From Rhodococcus sp. KBS0724 (GTDB lineage Bacteria > Actinomycetota > Actinomycetes > Mycobacteriales > Mycobacteriaceae), in contig NZ_VCBX02000001.1 in NCBI RefSeq assembly GCF_005938745.2, positions 6,400,501 through 6,464,500 on the forward strand: a stretch of 64,000 nucleotides of DNA, read 5' to 3'. Under the pieces are notes generated by a model, which made no database searches, had not been told where the DNA came from, and worked only from the letters and a program-made list of their open reading frames with translations. Made by a program: the position numbers and the translations under genes. Shown here one piece after another: positions 9,778 to 19,938 of this stretch (the first letter of the stretch is position 1; each line of letters starts with the position of its first letter).

Positions 9778-11829
9778 TCATGCGGAGTATTCGAGGATGA
9801 GGTTTCCCCAGACGTCGACACGGGCTGTTGTCCGCGGCGGAACGACGGTGGTCGAATCCAACTGGTCGACAATGCACGGACCAGACAGAATCGCGCCGGC
9901 GGGAAGGTCGGCACGGTCGTAGACCGGGGTTTCGAGTCGATCCACTTCGTCAGGAAACAGAACGTGACGCAGTTCCGTCGGCACCGGCGTGAAATCGGCG
10001 GGATCAACGGGCTCGGCAGGCTTGACATCGGCCCGCGGAGTAAGGCCTATGGCGCGCACCAGGATTCGATAAATTTCCACACCGCCGTCCTCGGCGGCGA
10101 AGTTGTGCTCCTTGAGATGCGTGGCGTGGAACGTCGCGACTACCTCGTCGAGACTCTGTAGCGGAACGCTCACCGGAACTGCGATGGCACGCCACTGTCC
10201 CAGATACCGCATATCGAGGTAGTACTCGAAAATCATGTCCTCTGCATCGACGTGCTCAGCAGTCAGGCGCTCACGTCCCTGCACCTCCAGCTCCCGGAAC
10301 GACTTCGCCAAGTGCTTCAGATCAGCTTCCGCTGCATCAGCCAAGTACATCTTGGTGAGATCGTGCTGGATGTCCACGAGCATGCAGCCCATCGCCGACG
10401 TCACTCCCGGGTGCGGCGGGATGATCACCGTGGGGATACCAAGATCCTTGGCGAGGTACGCCGCGTGCAGCGGCCCGGCCCCACCGAATCCGACCAATGC
10501 AAAATCTCGCGGGTCATGCCCCTTACGAATCGAGATGAGACGGACAGCATCGGCCATGTTGGCGTTGGCCACCTTGATGATCGACTGCGCGGCCGTATCC
10601 ACATCCAGGCCGAGTGGCGCAGCGACCTTCTCGATCGCGTTACGTGCCAGCGACTCGTCGAGTTCCTTGACTCCGCCGGCCAGCTTCTTACCGACTGTAC
10701 CCAGGACCAGATTGGCGTCCGTGTTGGTCGCGAAATCGCCTGCGGCGCCGTAACATGCGGGACCGGGCTCCGAACCTGCCGACTGCGGCCCGTTGCGGAG
10801 CGAGCCGGCGCCGTCCAACCAGGCGATCGAACCTCCACCGGCGCCGATTGTGAGGACTTCGATGCTGGGGAAACAGATCGGGTAACCGAACTCGACACTC
10901 CACATGTTCGTCGTTCCGAGCACCCCGTTATCCGTCAGCGAAACGTCGGTGGACGTGCCACCCATATCGAAGCCGATCGAATTCTCGTACCCACACATTC
11001 GCGCAATATGCCGGCTGGCGATGGCGCCCGCAGCAATGCCGGATGCTGCCAGTCGCGCTCCGTACTTCTCCGCCATCTTGGGCGTCATCACACCGCCGCC
11101 GGAGTGCAGGAGCAGGACGTCGTTCTTGTACCCGTTCTCTTCGAGGCGCCCCTCCAGCGTTCGTGCGTACGGCCCGATGATCGGAACCAACGCCGCATTC
11201 GCCACGGTGGTCGAAAACCGCTCGTACTCGAAGATCTCGGGGAGAACATCGCTCGAGGTCGTGATCGCAACACCCGGTAACTCCTCGGCGAGTATCTCCG
11301 CCATACGGTTTTCGTGATCGGGATTGGTGAAGGAGTTTACGAAGCACACGGCCACGGTTTCGATGCCACGTCGCTCGAGGATTCGCGCGACGTCCCGCGC
11401 CTGATCTTCGTCGAGAGGTTCCAGAACTGTACCGTCGTAACCGATACGCTCGCGCACCGTCAATCGATGCCTGCGGGGAACAAAGGGCTCAGCGACTTCC
11501 TTGTACGGATCCCAACTTTCACGATCACCGCGGCGAATCTCGATGACGTCGCGAAAACCCTCTGTGGTCACGAGTGCAATCTTGGGGAACTTACGGGTAA
11601 TGAGCGCATTGGTCGCAATCGTCGTTCCGTGCGAGAAGAACTCGACGTCCTCCCAGTTCACTCCTGCCTGCCTCATTCCGGCAAGCACGCCTTCGATCGG
11701 GTCGGCCTGGGTCGGGTACTTCGCAGTGGTGATCTGCCCATCCTCGTGCTGGACGAACACATCGGTGAAGGTTCCACCGATATCGACCGCAGTGCGAATC
11801 TTCGCGGGCCTGCTGATGGCTTCGGTCAT
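9778..11829 (-). CDS. hyuA: hydantoinase A / oxoprolinase alpha-subunit family protein
   Basis: 683 residues from ATG 11829, with GAGGAGGG ideally placed upstream. The ASKHA-type nucleotide-binding phosphate loop DIGGTFTD is at 16-23 and a second one, DMGGTSTD, lies in the middle, with the GFGGAGPLH segment further on. All are diagnostic of HyuA/OplA alpha subunits, which phosphorylate the cyclic amide or carboxylate substrate with ATP. It is the first gene of hyuA-hyuB-permease and is divergent from the AmiC-like gene at 12165. Expression is probably set by the PucR regulator at 13209-14747 acting in the 335-base divergent region. Confidence 0.93.
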   Translation of the reverse strand: MTEAISRPAKIRTAVDIGGTFTDVFVQHEDGQITTAKYPTQADPIEGVLAGMRQAGVNWEDVEFFSHGTTIATNALITRKFPKIALVTTEGFRDVIEIRRGDRESWDPYKEVAEPFVPRRHRLTVRERIGYDGTVLEPLDEDQARDVARILERRGIETVAVCFVNSFTNPDHENRMAEILAEELPGVAITTSSDVLPEIFEYERFSTTVANAALVPIIGPYARTLEGRLEENGYKNDVLLLHSGGGVMTPKMAEKYGARLAASGIAAGAIASRHIARMCGYENSIGFDMGGTSTDVSLTDNGVLGTTNMWSVEFGYPICFPSIEVLTIGAGGGSIAWLDGAGSLRNGPQSAGSEPGPACYGAAGDFATNTDANLVLGTVGKKLAGGVKELDESLARNAIEKVAAPLGLDVDTAAQSIIKVANANMADAVRLISIRKGHDPRDFALVGFGGAGPLHAAYLAKDLGIPTVIIPPHPGVTSAMGCMLVDIQHDLTKMYLADAAEADLKHLAKSFRELEVQGRERLTAEHVDAEDMIFEYYLDMRYLGQWRAIAVPVSVPLQSLDEVVATFHATHLKEHNFAAEDGGVEIYRILVRAIGLTPRADVKPAEPVDPADFTPVPTELRHVLFPDEVDRLETPVYDRADLPAGAILSGPCIVDQLDSTTVVPPRTTARVDVWGNLILEYSA

Positions 11830-12164
11830 GTTGCCCTCCTCGGGATTTGTCACTGTCCGCCGACAACACAACTCCCTGCCGCTGAAACCGACAATTGGCC
11901 CATCACCTAGGTGAAGGAACACATGTACTGGAGATTGATACAGGTCAAATTCATCGAAAACGCGTCTACCTGCTTGAATGCCAAAGCGATTCACGTTACG
12001 TCCAGGTGTCCGACATTCCTATGAAACGTCCGGTCATCAAATCGCAACGCGCACCCCTCCCGCCCTGAGCACGGTGCGACTCCACCGGGTGAGGGGCGGG
12101 AACAGACCGTAGAGTGGGATCGACCGCCACCGCCGTGGCACTGCACGCGAGAAGGAGCGGACCA
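11830..12164. promoter_or_regulatory. divergent hyuA / amiC-like promoter region with a perfect palindrome
   Basis: This 335-base region has no credible gene and must hold the promoters for both directions. It contains the perfect 12-bp palindrome TCACCTAGGTGA at 11903-11914, 74 bases upstream of hyuA, which is a good operator candidate for the nearby PucR or another regulator. A G/C-rich stretch lies at 12040-12100. No riboswitch-like fold was recognised. Confidence 0.5.
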
Positions 12165-13268
12165 GTGAAAATCGGAATGCTGTACTCACTCAGCGGGGCG
12201 CAGGCAGAGATGGAGAAGTCCATCCTCGACGGCGCCCTGGCTGCGGTTCACGAAGTCAACGCGAGCGGCGGGATCCTCGGAGAGGAACTGACATTCGCTG
12301 TGTTCGACGATTGTTCGGAAGTTGCAATGACGGCACGTGGCATCAACCATCTGTGTCGTGAAGAGTCGGTCGACGTGATTGTCGGCGGGTACACCTCGGC
12401 CAGTCGGGTCGCGATGCGCCCGGCAATCGAAGACAACCGATCGTTGCTGATGTACCCCACCTACTTCGAGGGTGAGGAAACCGATCCGCGCGTCTTCTAT
12501 TGCGGCGCAGCACCAAACCAATACCTCGAGGACTACCTCGGCTGGATTTCCGGCGCTCTCGGACGCCGCGTCTACGTCGTCGGTTCGGACTACATCTACC
12601 CTAGAGTTCTCGGCGAGGCGATTCGACGACTCGGCGAACGCTGGAACATCGAGACCGTGGGCAATTGGTATGCGCCGCTGGGTGAAACGTCCTTCGCAGC
12701 AGTCCTCGACGACATCAAGCGCAAACGCCCCACCGTGATCATCTGCAACCTGGTCGGACGCGACTCAACCACCGCTTTCTACGCTCAGTTCCACCAAGCC
12801 GGTTTCTCGTCTGCTTCCCTACCCATAGCAGCCACCGCCACCACCGCAATCGACCTCGGCCACATGCCGGCCGAAATCAGCAACGGCCATTTCATGGCAG
12901 GCACGTACTTCGCCCGAATAGACAACGACGTCAACGCGTCGTACCGGCAATCCCTGATCGAGGTGCGCGGCCAACACCGCACACATGCTGCACAAGTGGG
13001 TGCCTACAATGCTGTTCATGCACTGAGCCTGGCGGCCGAGCAAACGGCATCACTCGATCCTGCCGACCTTTCCGACGCACTGCTCTGCATACGATTCGAC
13101 GGGAATCCCGAGGGAATGCCGTTCCACTTCCGCAGCAATCACTACAGTGCGCACCCGTCGTACGTCGGTCGGGCGTCCGGTGGTGACTACGACGTCATCG
13201 AGGAATTCTCACCCAGGCTCCCCGAACCCTGGTGGTCGGGAAGCCTCCCACTCCGCGCGTCGAGATGA
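12165..13268 (+). CDS. AmiC/FmdD/UrtA-type periplasmic-binding-fold protein without signal peptide (putative cytosolic amide sensor)
   Basis: 367 residues from GTG 12165, preceded by GAAGGAG 7 bases upstream; the longer frame from 12114 has no ribosome site. The sequence begins directly with the first beta strand of the binding fold (KIGMLYSLSGAQAEME) and continues with the AFDD/GGYTSASR pattern of the urea/short-chain-amide binding group. There is no export signal or lipobox, and no ABC permease is adjacent. This matches AmiC-type cytosolic ligand sensors that control amidase operons better than a transport protein. Its 3' end overlaps the convergent PucR gene by 60 bases. Likely role: sensing the hydantoin/amide handled by HyuAB. 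Confidence 0.82.
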   Translation: MKIGMLYSLSGAQAEMEKSILDGALAAVHEVNASGGILGEELTFAVFDDCSEVAMTARGINHLCREESVDVIVGGYTSASRVAMRPAIEDNRSLLMYPTYFEGEETDPRVFYCGAAPNQYLEDYLGWISGALGRRVYVVGSDYIYPRVLGEAIRRLGERWNIETVGNWYAPLGETSFAAVLDDIKRKRPTVIICNLVGRDSTTAFYAQFHQAGFSSASLPIAATATTAIDLGHMPAEISNGHFMAGTYFARIDNDVNASYRQSLIEVRGQHRTHAAQVGAYNAVHALSLAAEQTASLDPADLSDALLCIRFDGNPEGMPFHFRSNHYSAHPSYVGRASGGDYDVIEEFSPRLPEPWWSGSLPLRASR

Positions 13269-14747
13269 CTCCCGTAGCGCCAGAGCGATATAGAAATCTG
13301 CGCGATCAGCAGTGGAATGCACGCCGCGCCCCGTCAGGCGTTCAATTCGGTTCAGTCGGTAGCGAAGTGTGTTGATGTGGATTCCCAATTCTGCCGCCGT
13401 AGCACTCCACTGCCCGTCCAACGCGAGAAATGTTCTGAGCGTTGCCAAATACTGCGATCCTTTGCGCTCGTCGTAGTCGACTACAGGCTTCAGAAGAGTT
13501 CGGTCGAGTACGCTCGCCAACCGCGGATCGGTGGCAAGCAGAGTCGCGGCCACAGGTGCCGGAAGCGGGACTGAAGGACTCTCCGGTTTCGACGAGCGAG
13601 CGTGACGATCCGCCATCTGTCGAGCGCTGATCAGGCCTCGAACCAGGTCATCGCTGCTTCGGAGGACACACGAGCTGGTACCGATAAACAGCGGGCAATC
13701 GTGCCGCTCGACGAACAATGCCGCCAGTACGTCGAGCTGGCGGTCGAAACCTTCACTACCATCAACGGATTCGACACTGCTACTCATCGTGACAAGCGCG
13801 TAGGCGTTGCCTTCGTATGATCCGGACACAGAAGCTCCACCGCTATGCAGTGCAAGATCCTGAAGCCCGGCAACTACGGCATCGATCCGATCTGGCATGG
13901 ATTCCGACGCTATTACAGAAACAGCGCGGATCCGGATTCCCGGTTCAAGTCCAAGAGATCGTGCCCACGGATCGAGTGCAGCAGATGCCACGTTCGCCTG
14001 AACCAGTTCGCGGATCAGCGCATTCTCGGACTGCGCCCGCGCCACCCTTGTGACCTCCAATGCATGTAGGCGGGCGTCGACCTGTCCGGCAAGCATGGCC
14101 ACACGACGTACGTCCCACTGCGCGCGGTTCGGATTCGCCAGGACCACAGCATGACCGGATCGGGGGAGCTGAAGGTGAATTCCCGCTGCGTCACTCGGCA
14201 TCCCCTCGAGCGAAGTCGGATTGCGGGAGAGGATCTTGATCGGGAAGTCCACTCCAGGCACGATCGATCCAGTGATGACACACCCCTGCATCGCGACCCA
14301 TACGGCAACCTCACTCTTTCCGACGAATTCGTCGATGAGTGCCTGCACGGCCTCTGAGTTCGAATCCTGATTCGGTACAACAGCAGGTTGTGGCGCGAGC
14401 GTTTCTCTCAGTTGAACGAAATGCATGTCTTTGGGCAAGAGAAACACCGGCATCGATTGACGCACACATTCAGTCACGAATTCCGGAGGAAGATCGAAGT
14501 CGTCGTTGTCGACGACCACACCAACGCCTCCTCCCGACCGCAGCTGGGCGGGAATCGATTCCGGCGCCGACAGCGAGGGCCACGTCCCCGCGGGGACGTA
14601 CACCACAGCGCCCAACCCGAAGTCTGTGCCCGACGCCGAGTCAATCTCATAGAAGGTGCTGACCGAGTGGTCTCGCGCTTTCTCGACAGCTCCGGGCGTG
14701 AGGGAGCGAAGGCCCACACGATCGACAAGATCGCCTACCGTGGCCAA
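13209..14747 (-). CDS. PucR-family transcriptional regulator
   Basis: 512 residues. The N-terminal PucR sensing domain (residues 1-130, TVGDLVDRVGL...) is followed by a GGDEF-related central region and the C-terminal PucR helix-turn-helix (QWSATAAELGIHINTLRYRL near 455-475). PucR proteins commonly activate purine, hydantoin and allantoin catabolism. It is encoded next to the hyu locus, with its last 60 bases antisense to the end of the AmiC-like gene. The most likely target is the hyuA promoter region at 11830-12164, perhaps with the AmiC-like protein as a co-sensor. Confidence 0.9.
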   Translation of the reverse strand: MATVGDLVDRVGLRSLTPGAVEKARDHSVSTFYEIDSASGTDFGLGAVVYVPAGTWPSLSAPESIPAQLRSGGGVGVVVDNDDFDLPPEFVTECVRQSMPVFLLPKDMHFVQLRETLAPQPAVVPNQDSNSEAVQALIDEFVGKSEVAVWVAMQGCVITGSIVPGVDFPIKILSRNPTSLEGMPSDAAGIHLQLPRSGHAVVLANPNRAQWDVRRVAMLAGQVDARLHALEVTRVARAQSENALIRELVQANVASAALDPWARSLGLEPGIRIRAVSVIASESMPDRIDAVVAGLQDLALHSGGASVSGSYEGNAYALVTMSSSVESVDGSEGFDRQLDVLAALFVERHDCPLFIGTSSCVLRSSDDLVRGLISARQMADRHARSSKPESPSVPLPAPVAATLLATDPRLASVLDRTLLKPVVDYDERKGSQYLATLRTFLALDGQWSATAAELGIHINTLRYRLNRIERLTGRGVHSTADRADFYIALALRESSRRAEWEASRPPGFGEPG

Positions 14748-14833
14748 CGTACCCCCTTCCCAGCGTCGAGGTCATGTGCCCGATTATGAAGCCACACATC
14801 GGTTTTCTCGACCGCTGGGGAGAACCTGGGCCA

Positions 14834-15754
14834 CTATGACCGTGTGTCCTTCGACACAGGCACCTGATTTTGAAGGTGCGATCGTAATGCAGCCCCGACG
14901 ACAGATATCGCGTTGTCGCTGACCTGATGGGTACGCACTGCGATGCCGATATTGCGGGCCGGCGGATCATCGAGTTCGAGAACGCGGACTTCGCCAGGCA
15001 GTTCGGGACGCCCCAGCCGGGGCACGAGTGCGAGTCCGAGGCCCGCGGCCACGAACGGGACATGCAGCGCGAAGTCGGAGATTTCCGTGGTGATCCGTGG
15101 CCGGTGACCATCCACCGCGAACATCCGGGTGAGCCATGAGTGGCAGATCGTGCCCGCGCCGGTAGACACCCAACTGTAGGTCGCGAGGTCTTCGAGCCCA
15201 GGCGACTTGGCGAGCGGATGATCTCGGTGGCAGATTACGTCGGCAATATCGTCGACAATCGGGGTCACGGTGATTGCCGGGTTCACCGGTGCCCGTTGCC
15301 CTTGCCAGTGATGTGTGACCGCAATATCCACCATCCCGGCCGACAGCGCGTGGTACGCCTCGCCGGGGTCCATCTCCGCGAGTGAACACGTGAGCTGATC
15401 ATGCTGGTCCAATACTTCGGCTATCGCCGTCAGCGCACCGTGCCGAATGGCGGTCGTAAATGCAGCCACCCGCACCTGGCCGACAACTTCTGTCGTGCGG
15501 CCGGATGACACACCGAGAATTGCTTCCAATCGAGTCAACACCGGGCCTGCCTCGTCGAGGAGCGCATGGGCTTCGGGCGTCAGAGTCACTCGTCGCCCTG
15601 TCGGCGTCAGCAAGGACCGACCCGTCGCCTTTTCGAGTCGCTTGAGCTGCTGGCTGACAGCGGACGGACTCAATCGCAGCACTGCAGCTGCAGCCGTGAC
15701 GGTCCCATGGTCCTTGACCGATTGGAGTGCTCGGAGCGTCGCCAATTCATCCAT
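14834..15754 (-). CDS. LysR-family transcriptional regulator
   Basis: 306 residues from ATG 15754. The N-terminal winged helix-turn-helix (LRALQSVKDHGTVTAAAAVL, then SPSAVSQQLKRLE) and the C-terminal type 2 binding-protein-like effector domain are clear. It is divergent from a LysE/RhtB exporter with 102 bases between them, the classic arrangement for an LysG-like activator of amino-acid export. The effector is probably an amino acid. An upstream in-frame ATG at 15841 would overlap the promoter and is unlikely. Confidence 0.91.
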   Translation of the reverse strand: MDELATLRALQSVKDHGTVTAAAAVLRLSPSAVSQQLKRLEKATGRSLLTPTGRRVTLTPEAHALLDEAGPVLTRLEAILGVSSGRTTEVVGQVRVAAFTTAIRHGALTAIAEVLDQHDQLTCSLAEMDPGEAYHALSAGMVDIAVTHHWQGQRAPVNPAITVTPIVDDIADVICHRDHPLAKSPGLEDLATYSWVSTGAGTICHSWLTRMFAVDGHRPRITTEISDFALHVPFVAAGLGLALVPRLGRPELPGEVRVLELDDPPARNIGIAVRTHQVSDNAISVVGAALRSHLQNQVPVSKDTRS

Positions 15755-15856
15755 GAAGTAATTCTTCACGAATTTGTTCTCGAATATGCGATGGACGTGG
15801 ACAGTGCCGACACCGGAAACTAGTCGAAGTTCGCGATCCAAAACAGAGGAGAGAAC

Positions 15857-16480
15857 ATGCTGCCTATGTCGTCAGTGGTCGGGATCGGACTCGTCGCGCT
15901 GGGGATGGCGCTGACCCCGGGCCCGAACATGGTCTACCTCGCATCGCGCTCTATCTCACAAGGGCGACGCGCGGGATTGGTCTCGCTGGGCGGCGTCGCA
16001 CTGGGATTTGTCTTCTACCTGGGAGCGTCCGCCGCAGGCCTGTCCGCACTCTTCGTGGCGGTGCCGGCTGCGTACACGACCGTCAAACTCATCGGCGCCC
16101 TGTACCTGGCATATCTCGCGTGGAACATGCTGCGGCCAGGCGGACGCTCTCCGTTCGAGGCAAGAGAGCTCGACGCTCATTCGCCTGTCAGATTGTTCGC
16201 CATGGGATTGGTGACAAACATCTTGAATCCCAAGATCGCGCTGATGTACGCGGCCCTCGTTCCTCAGTTCGTCCACCCGGACAACGGACCTGTGCTGGGT
16301 CAATTCCTTCAGCTGGGACTGGTTCAGATCACCGTTGCTGTGGCAATCAACGGAACGATTGTGCTCGCCGCGTCATCGGTCTCCGAATACCTCCGTCACC
16401 ATCCGCAGGTCATGGCCGCGCAGCGCATCTTCACGGGCACAGTGCTGAGTGCCTTCGCCGTCAAGATTGCCGCAACGTGA
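15857..16480 (+). CDS. LysE/RhtB-family amino-acid exporter
   Basis: 207 residues, mostly hydrophobic with about six membrane segments. The N-terminal PGPNMVYL motif and the central NPKIALMY motif are typical of the LysE/RhtB translocator family. The start ATG follows GAGGAG closely. The paired divergent LysR gene suggests induction by the exported amino acid or analogue. Substrate cannot be named. Confidence 0.92.
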   Translation: MLPMSSVVGIGLVALGMALTPGPNMVYLASRSISQGRRAGLVSLGGVALGFVFYLGASAAGLSALFVAVPAAYTTVKLIGALYLAYLAWNMLRPGGRSPFEARELDAHSPVRLFAMGLVTNILNPKIALMYAALVPQFVHPDNGPVLGQFLQLGLVQITVAVAINGTIVLAASSVSEYLRHHPQVMAAQRIFTGTVLSAFAVKIAAT

Positions 16481-16623
16481 CCATTCGCCGTGGCAATTCA
16501 CGCACATAAAACTCCACAAAATGTCCGTTTGGGGTGGCGAACGGTGGCCTCGAGGGTTCATCATCTATAGGTGAGTTTCGTCGGATTCTCCACACGACGT
16601 GTACAGGTAGATCGATGTAGTCG

Positions 16624-19600
16624 ATGACCGAAATCGACCCCTTCGCGACGCAGTTCGACGCCGCTGGTTCAGTCGCGGCGGAATTGGCCGCGTCCGGGTT
16701 CGCGGATGCTACCGAGATCGGCCGTGGCGGTTTTGGGGTCGTCTACCGCTGCGCGCAGCCTTTGCTCGACCGCATCGTGGCGCTCAAGGTACTCACTGCC
16801 GACCTCGACGAGGAGAACCGCGCACGGTTCTTTCGCGAGCAGAAGGCAGCGGGGCGACTGACCGGACACCCCAACATCGTCAACGTCTTTCAAACCAGCG
16901 TCACCGACAGTGGACGGCCGTTCATCGTCATGCCGTACTACGCCCAGGATTCCCTCGAAACCCGGATCCGACATCGTGGGCCGCTCCCTCTCAGTGAGGC
17001 ACTTCGCCTCGGCGTGAAGATCGCAGGCGCCTTGGAATCTGCGCACCGGCTCGGCATCCTCCATCGAGATGTGAAGCCGGGGAACGTCCTGCTCACCGAC
17101 TACGGCGAGCCGGCACTGTCGGACTTCGGCATCGCTCACTTTGCCGGTGGATTCGAAACTGGCACAGGTATTGTGACGGGTTCGCCGGCGTTCATTGCGC
17201 CGGAAGTTGTGGCCGGCGAGCCGGCGAGTGCCGCAGCGGATGTCTACGGTCTCGGCTCGACGTTGTTCGCCACACTGACCGGCCATGCTGCTTTCGAACG
17301 TCGAAGTGGTGAACGCCTGGTTGCTCAGTTCCTACGGGTTACCTCGGAGCCTGTTCCGAACCCACGCGAGTTCGGAATCCCGGACGACGTCAGCGGCATC
17401 ATCGAAAGGGCAATGTCCGGCAACCCGCGCACCCGCCCGTCGGCGCAGGAACTGGGACAACTGCTCCGCGAATCTCAACGTCGCCATGGCCTGCCCGTCG
17501 ACGAAATGTCGCTGTACTCCGAACCTACACGCGCGCAGTCTGTTCCACAGGCCACGCTCGCGGTGCAAAGCACTGACGAAAACGAGTACCGCAACACGAG
17601 CCTTCCTCCGACAACGGATCGGACCGGCGCGCTTCCCCTCGACCTGACCAGTTTTGTCGACCGACGCACCGAACTTGCCACTGCCAAAAACTTACTGACG
17701 ACGGCGCGGCTGGTGACATTGACCGGGATCGGTGGCGTGGGAAAGACACGTCTCGCCCTTCGGATCGCGGCCAAGGTTCAACACAGTTTTGCCGACGGCG
17801 TTCAACTCGTGGAATTGGCGGAGTTGCAGGAAGCATCGCTGCTCCCTGCAGTTGTGGCACGCACCCTGGGAATACAAGACCGGTCCGCGAAACCGGTGCA
17901 GGAGATGGTTGCCGAGTTCCTCGCTCAACGAGAACTGCTGCTGGTGCTCGACAATTGCGAACAGGTCGTTGCCGCAGCAGCGCAGCTATCCGAATTCCTG
18001 TTGCGCGGTTGCCCGGACGTGAGAATTCTGGCTACCAGCCGCGAGCCGCTCGGAATCGGAGGAGAGTCGGTTCTCCTTGTCCCCCCGCTACCTGTCCCGG
18101 ATCCTGACAACCTACCGAAAGGCACACCGAGTAACGACGCAGTTCGCCTGTTCGTCGATCGCGGAACCGCAGTTATCCCGGGCTTCGAACTCACTGAGGA
18201 CAACAAGGAAGCCATCGCATCGATCTGCCGGAAACTCGACGGGCTCCCGTTGCCGATCGAGTTGGCGGCAGCGCGGTTACGAGCGATGTCGCCCGCACAA
18301 ATCCTGCTGCGACTCAACGAGCGGTACGCCTTGTTGACCAGCGGGAGCCGGGACGCCCCGTCGAGGCAACAGACACTGCGGATGTGCGTCGATTGGAGTT
18401 ACGACTTGTGTACGCCGGTCGAACAAGCAATGTGGGCACGACTGTCGGTGTTCTCCGGCGGCTTCGAACTCAATGCCGCGGAAAAGATTTGCGGCCAAGG
18501 TATGACCCCAACCGAAGTGCTCGACGCTGTGACCTTCCTCGCCGACAAGTCAATCCTGATCCGTGAAGTATCCGGCGATACCGTGCGTTTCCGGATGGTG
18601 GAAACACTCCGCGACTACGGGCAGCAGAAGGCACAGGAGGCTGGAGAGCACGAGTACACGGAACTTCGTCGCCGACATCGTGATTGGTGTGAATCTTTGG
18701 CGATCGCTGCGGATACCGAGTGGATCAGTCCTCGGCAGATCGAGTTGATCACCACTATCACGCGGGAGAAGCCAAATCTGCGGGAGGCTTTGGAGTTCTG
18801 TTTGTCCGACAGCCCGGAAATCGGTACTCGGATCACTGCGGCCCTGTTTTCGTACTGGCTGTCCCGAGGTGCAATCACCGAAGGTCGCCAGTGGCTCGTT
18901 CGCTTCCGCGACTACCGCGTCGGTCCACCAACAGTCGAGCGCGCCAGAGCAATTCACACGGGAACCACTTTGGCCGCTCTGCAGGGAGATCTAGCGACGG
19001 CCGCAACCCTTGTCGAGGAGGGTAGGAACCTCGCGAGTCAATCGTCGGATCCCCAGGTTCAGGCGTATATCCACCACGCTGAGGGCTATCTCGCCCTGTT
19101 CAACGAGGACCTTGCCGGGTCGTGTGTTCACTTCGAAAAAGCTGCTCAGTTGTTTGCCGAACAGAAGAACCTCCACTTCCAGGTAACTGCGATGCTGACC
19201 CTCGGTGCGGTACTCGAACTGCTCAATGACACAGAGCAGGCGGCCGACTACAACGAACGCGTGCTTGCCATTACCGTGGAGCACGGTGAAACGGTGTATC
19301 GATCGTACGTGCTGTGGACGCTGGCCGTCACGGCCTGGAAGAGCGGGGATCACGATCGGGCGTCTCGACTCCTGAAACAGGCATTGCGATTGGGGCGCAA
19401 GATAAATGATCGGCTGAACGCTGCCATGTGTCTGCAAGGTCTTTCCTGGCTTGCGGTCGACAACAAGAGTCCTCGACGCGCTGCTATGTTGATGGGCGCC
19501 GCCGAGGAAGCGAGCCGGTCCGTGGGCGGTGCGTCCGTTGTCGTACCAAGTATGGCCATGTTCCAAGACAAATGTGAGCGCCAGGCGCGACTCTCGTTGG

Positions 19601-19926
19601 GTGAGAGTACTTTTAACGAGATCCACGAGAGGGGCGCAGCCCTCCGGTTCCACGACGCCGTCGACTACGCGCTAGGCGACGAGCGCACCAGCCCGCGAAG
19701 CTCCACTACCGGGCCGTCGACGAAGCCGACAAAACGCGAACTCGAAGTCGCCGCTCTGGTAGCCGACGGCCTCACCAACAAGGAGATCGCGGCCCGTCTG
19801 GTGATCTCACCACGCACCGCTCAGGGTCACGTCGAACATCTTCTGGTAAAGCTCGGATTCACCTCGCGCACACAGGTTGCCGCGTGGTTTGCCGAATCGA
19901 AAGGTGATCGGACAGAAGCTCGATAG
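16624..19926 (+). CDS. pknK: PknK-type Ser/Thr protein kinase fused to a signal-transduction ATPase and LuxR helix-turn-helix
   Basis: 1100 residues, close to mycobacterial PknK (about 1110). Residues 30-290 form a Hanks kinase: glycine loop GRGGFG near 33-38, Lys55, HRDVKPGN at 147-154, DFG at 167-169 and APE at 192-194, all intact. A STAND/MalT-like ATPase follows, with Walker A GIGGVGKT at 368-375, then a long helical repeat region, and a LuxR-type HTH at the end (KRELEVAALVADGLTNKEIA). The protein is cytosolic, with no membrane segment. Mycobacterial PknK regulates growth and transcription in stationary phase; the same role is inferred here. It is transcribed alone, converging on the esterase gene with 12 bases between stops. 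Confidence 0.95.
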   Translation: MTEIDPFATQFDAAGSVAAELAASGFADATEIGRGGFGVVYRCAQPLLDRIVALKVLTADLDEENRARFFREQKAAGRLTGHPNIVNVFQTSVTDSGRPFIVMPYYAQDSLETRIRHRGPLPLSEALRLGVKIAGALESAHRLGILHRDVKPGNVLLTDYGEPALSDFGIAHFAGGFETGTGIVTGSPAFIAPEVVAGEPASAAADVYGLGSTLFATLTGHAAFERRSGERLVAQFLRVTSEPVPNPREFGIPDDVSGIIERAMSGNPRTRPSAQELGQLLRESQRRHGLPVDEMSLYSEPTRAQSVPQATLAVQSTDENEYRNTSLPPTTDRTGALPLDLTSFVDRRTELATAKNLLTTARLVTLTGIGGVGKTRLALRIAAKVQHSFADGVQLVELAELQEASLLPAVVARTLGIQDRSAKPVQEMVAEFLAQRELLLVLDNCEQVVAAAAQLSEFLLRGCPDVRILATSREPLGIGGESVLLVPPLPVPDPDNLPKGTPSNDAVRLFVDRGTAVIPGFELTEDNKEAIASICRKLDGLPLPIELAAARLRAMSPAQILLRLNERYALLTSGSRDAPSRQQTLRMCVDWSYDLCTPVEQAMWARLSVFSGGFELNAAEKICGQGMTPTEVLDAVTFLADKSILIREVSGDTVRFRMVETLRDYGQQKAQEAGEHEYTELRRRHRDWCESLAIAADTEWISPRQIELITTITREKPNLREALEFCLSDSPEIGTRITAALFSYWLSRGAITEGRQWLVRFRDYRVGPPTVERARAIHTGTTLAALQGDLATAATLVEEGRNLASQSSDPQVQAYIHHAEGYLALFNEDLAGSCVHFEKAAQLFAEQKNLHFQVTAMLTLGAVLELLNDTEQAADYNERVLAITVEHGETVYRSYVLWTLAVTAWKSGDHDRASRLLKQALRLGRKINDRLNAAMCLQGLSWLAVDNKSPRRAAMLMGAAEEASRSVGGASVVVPSMAMFQDKCERQARLSLGESTFNEIHERGAALRFHDAVDYALGDERTSPRSSTTGPSTKPTKRELEVAALVADGLTNKEIAARLVISPRTAQGHVEHLLVKLGFTSRTQVAAWFAESKGDRTEAR

Positions 19927-19938
19927 GTGGCGTCGCTG

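Noticed and set aside
10252..11280. 342-codon plus-strand open frame
   Set aside because: Antisense to hyuA, whose motifs and ribosome site are clear.
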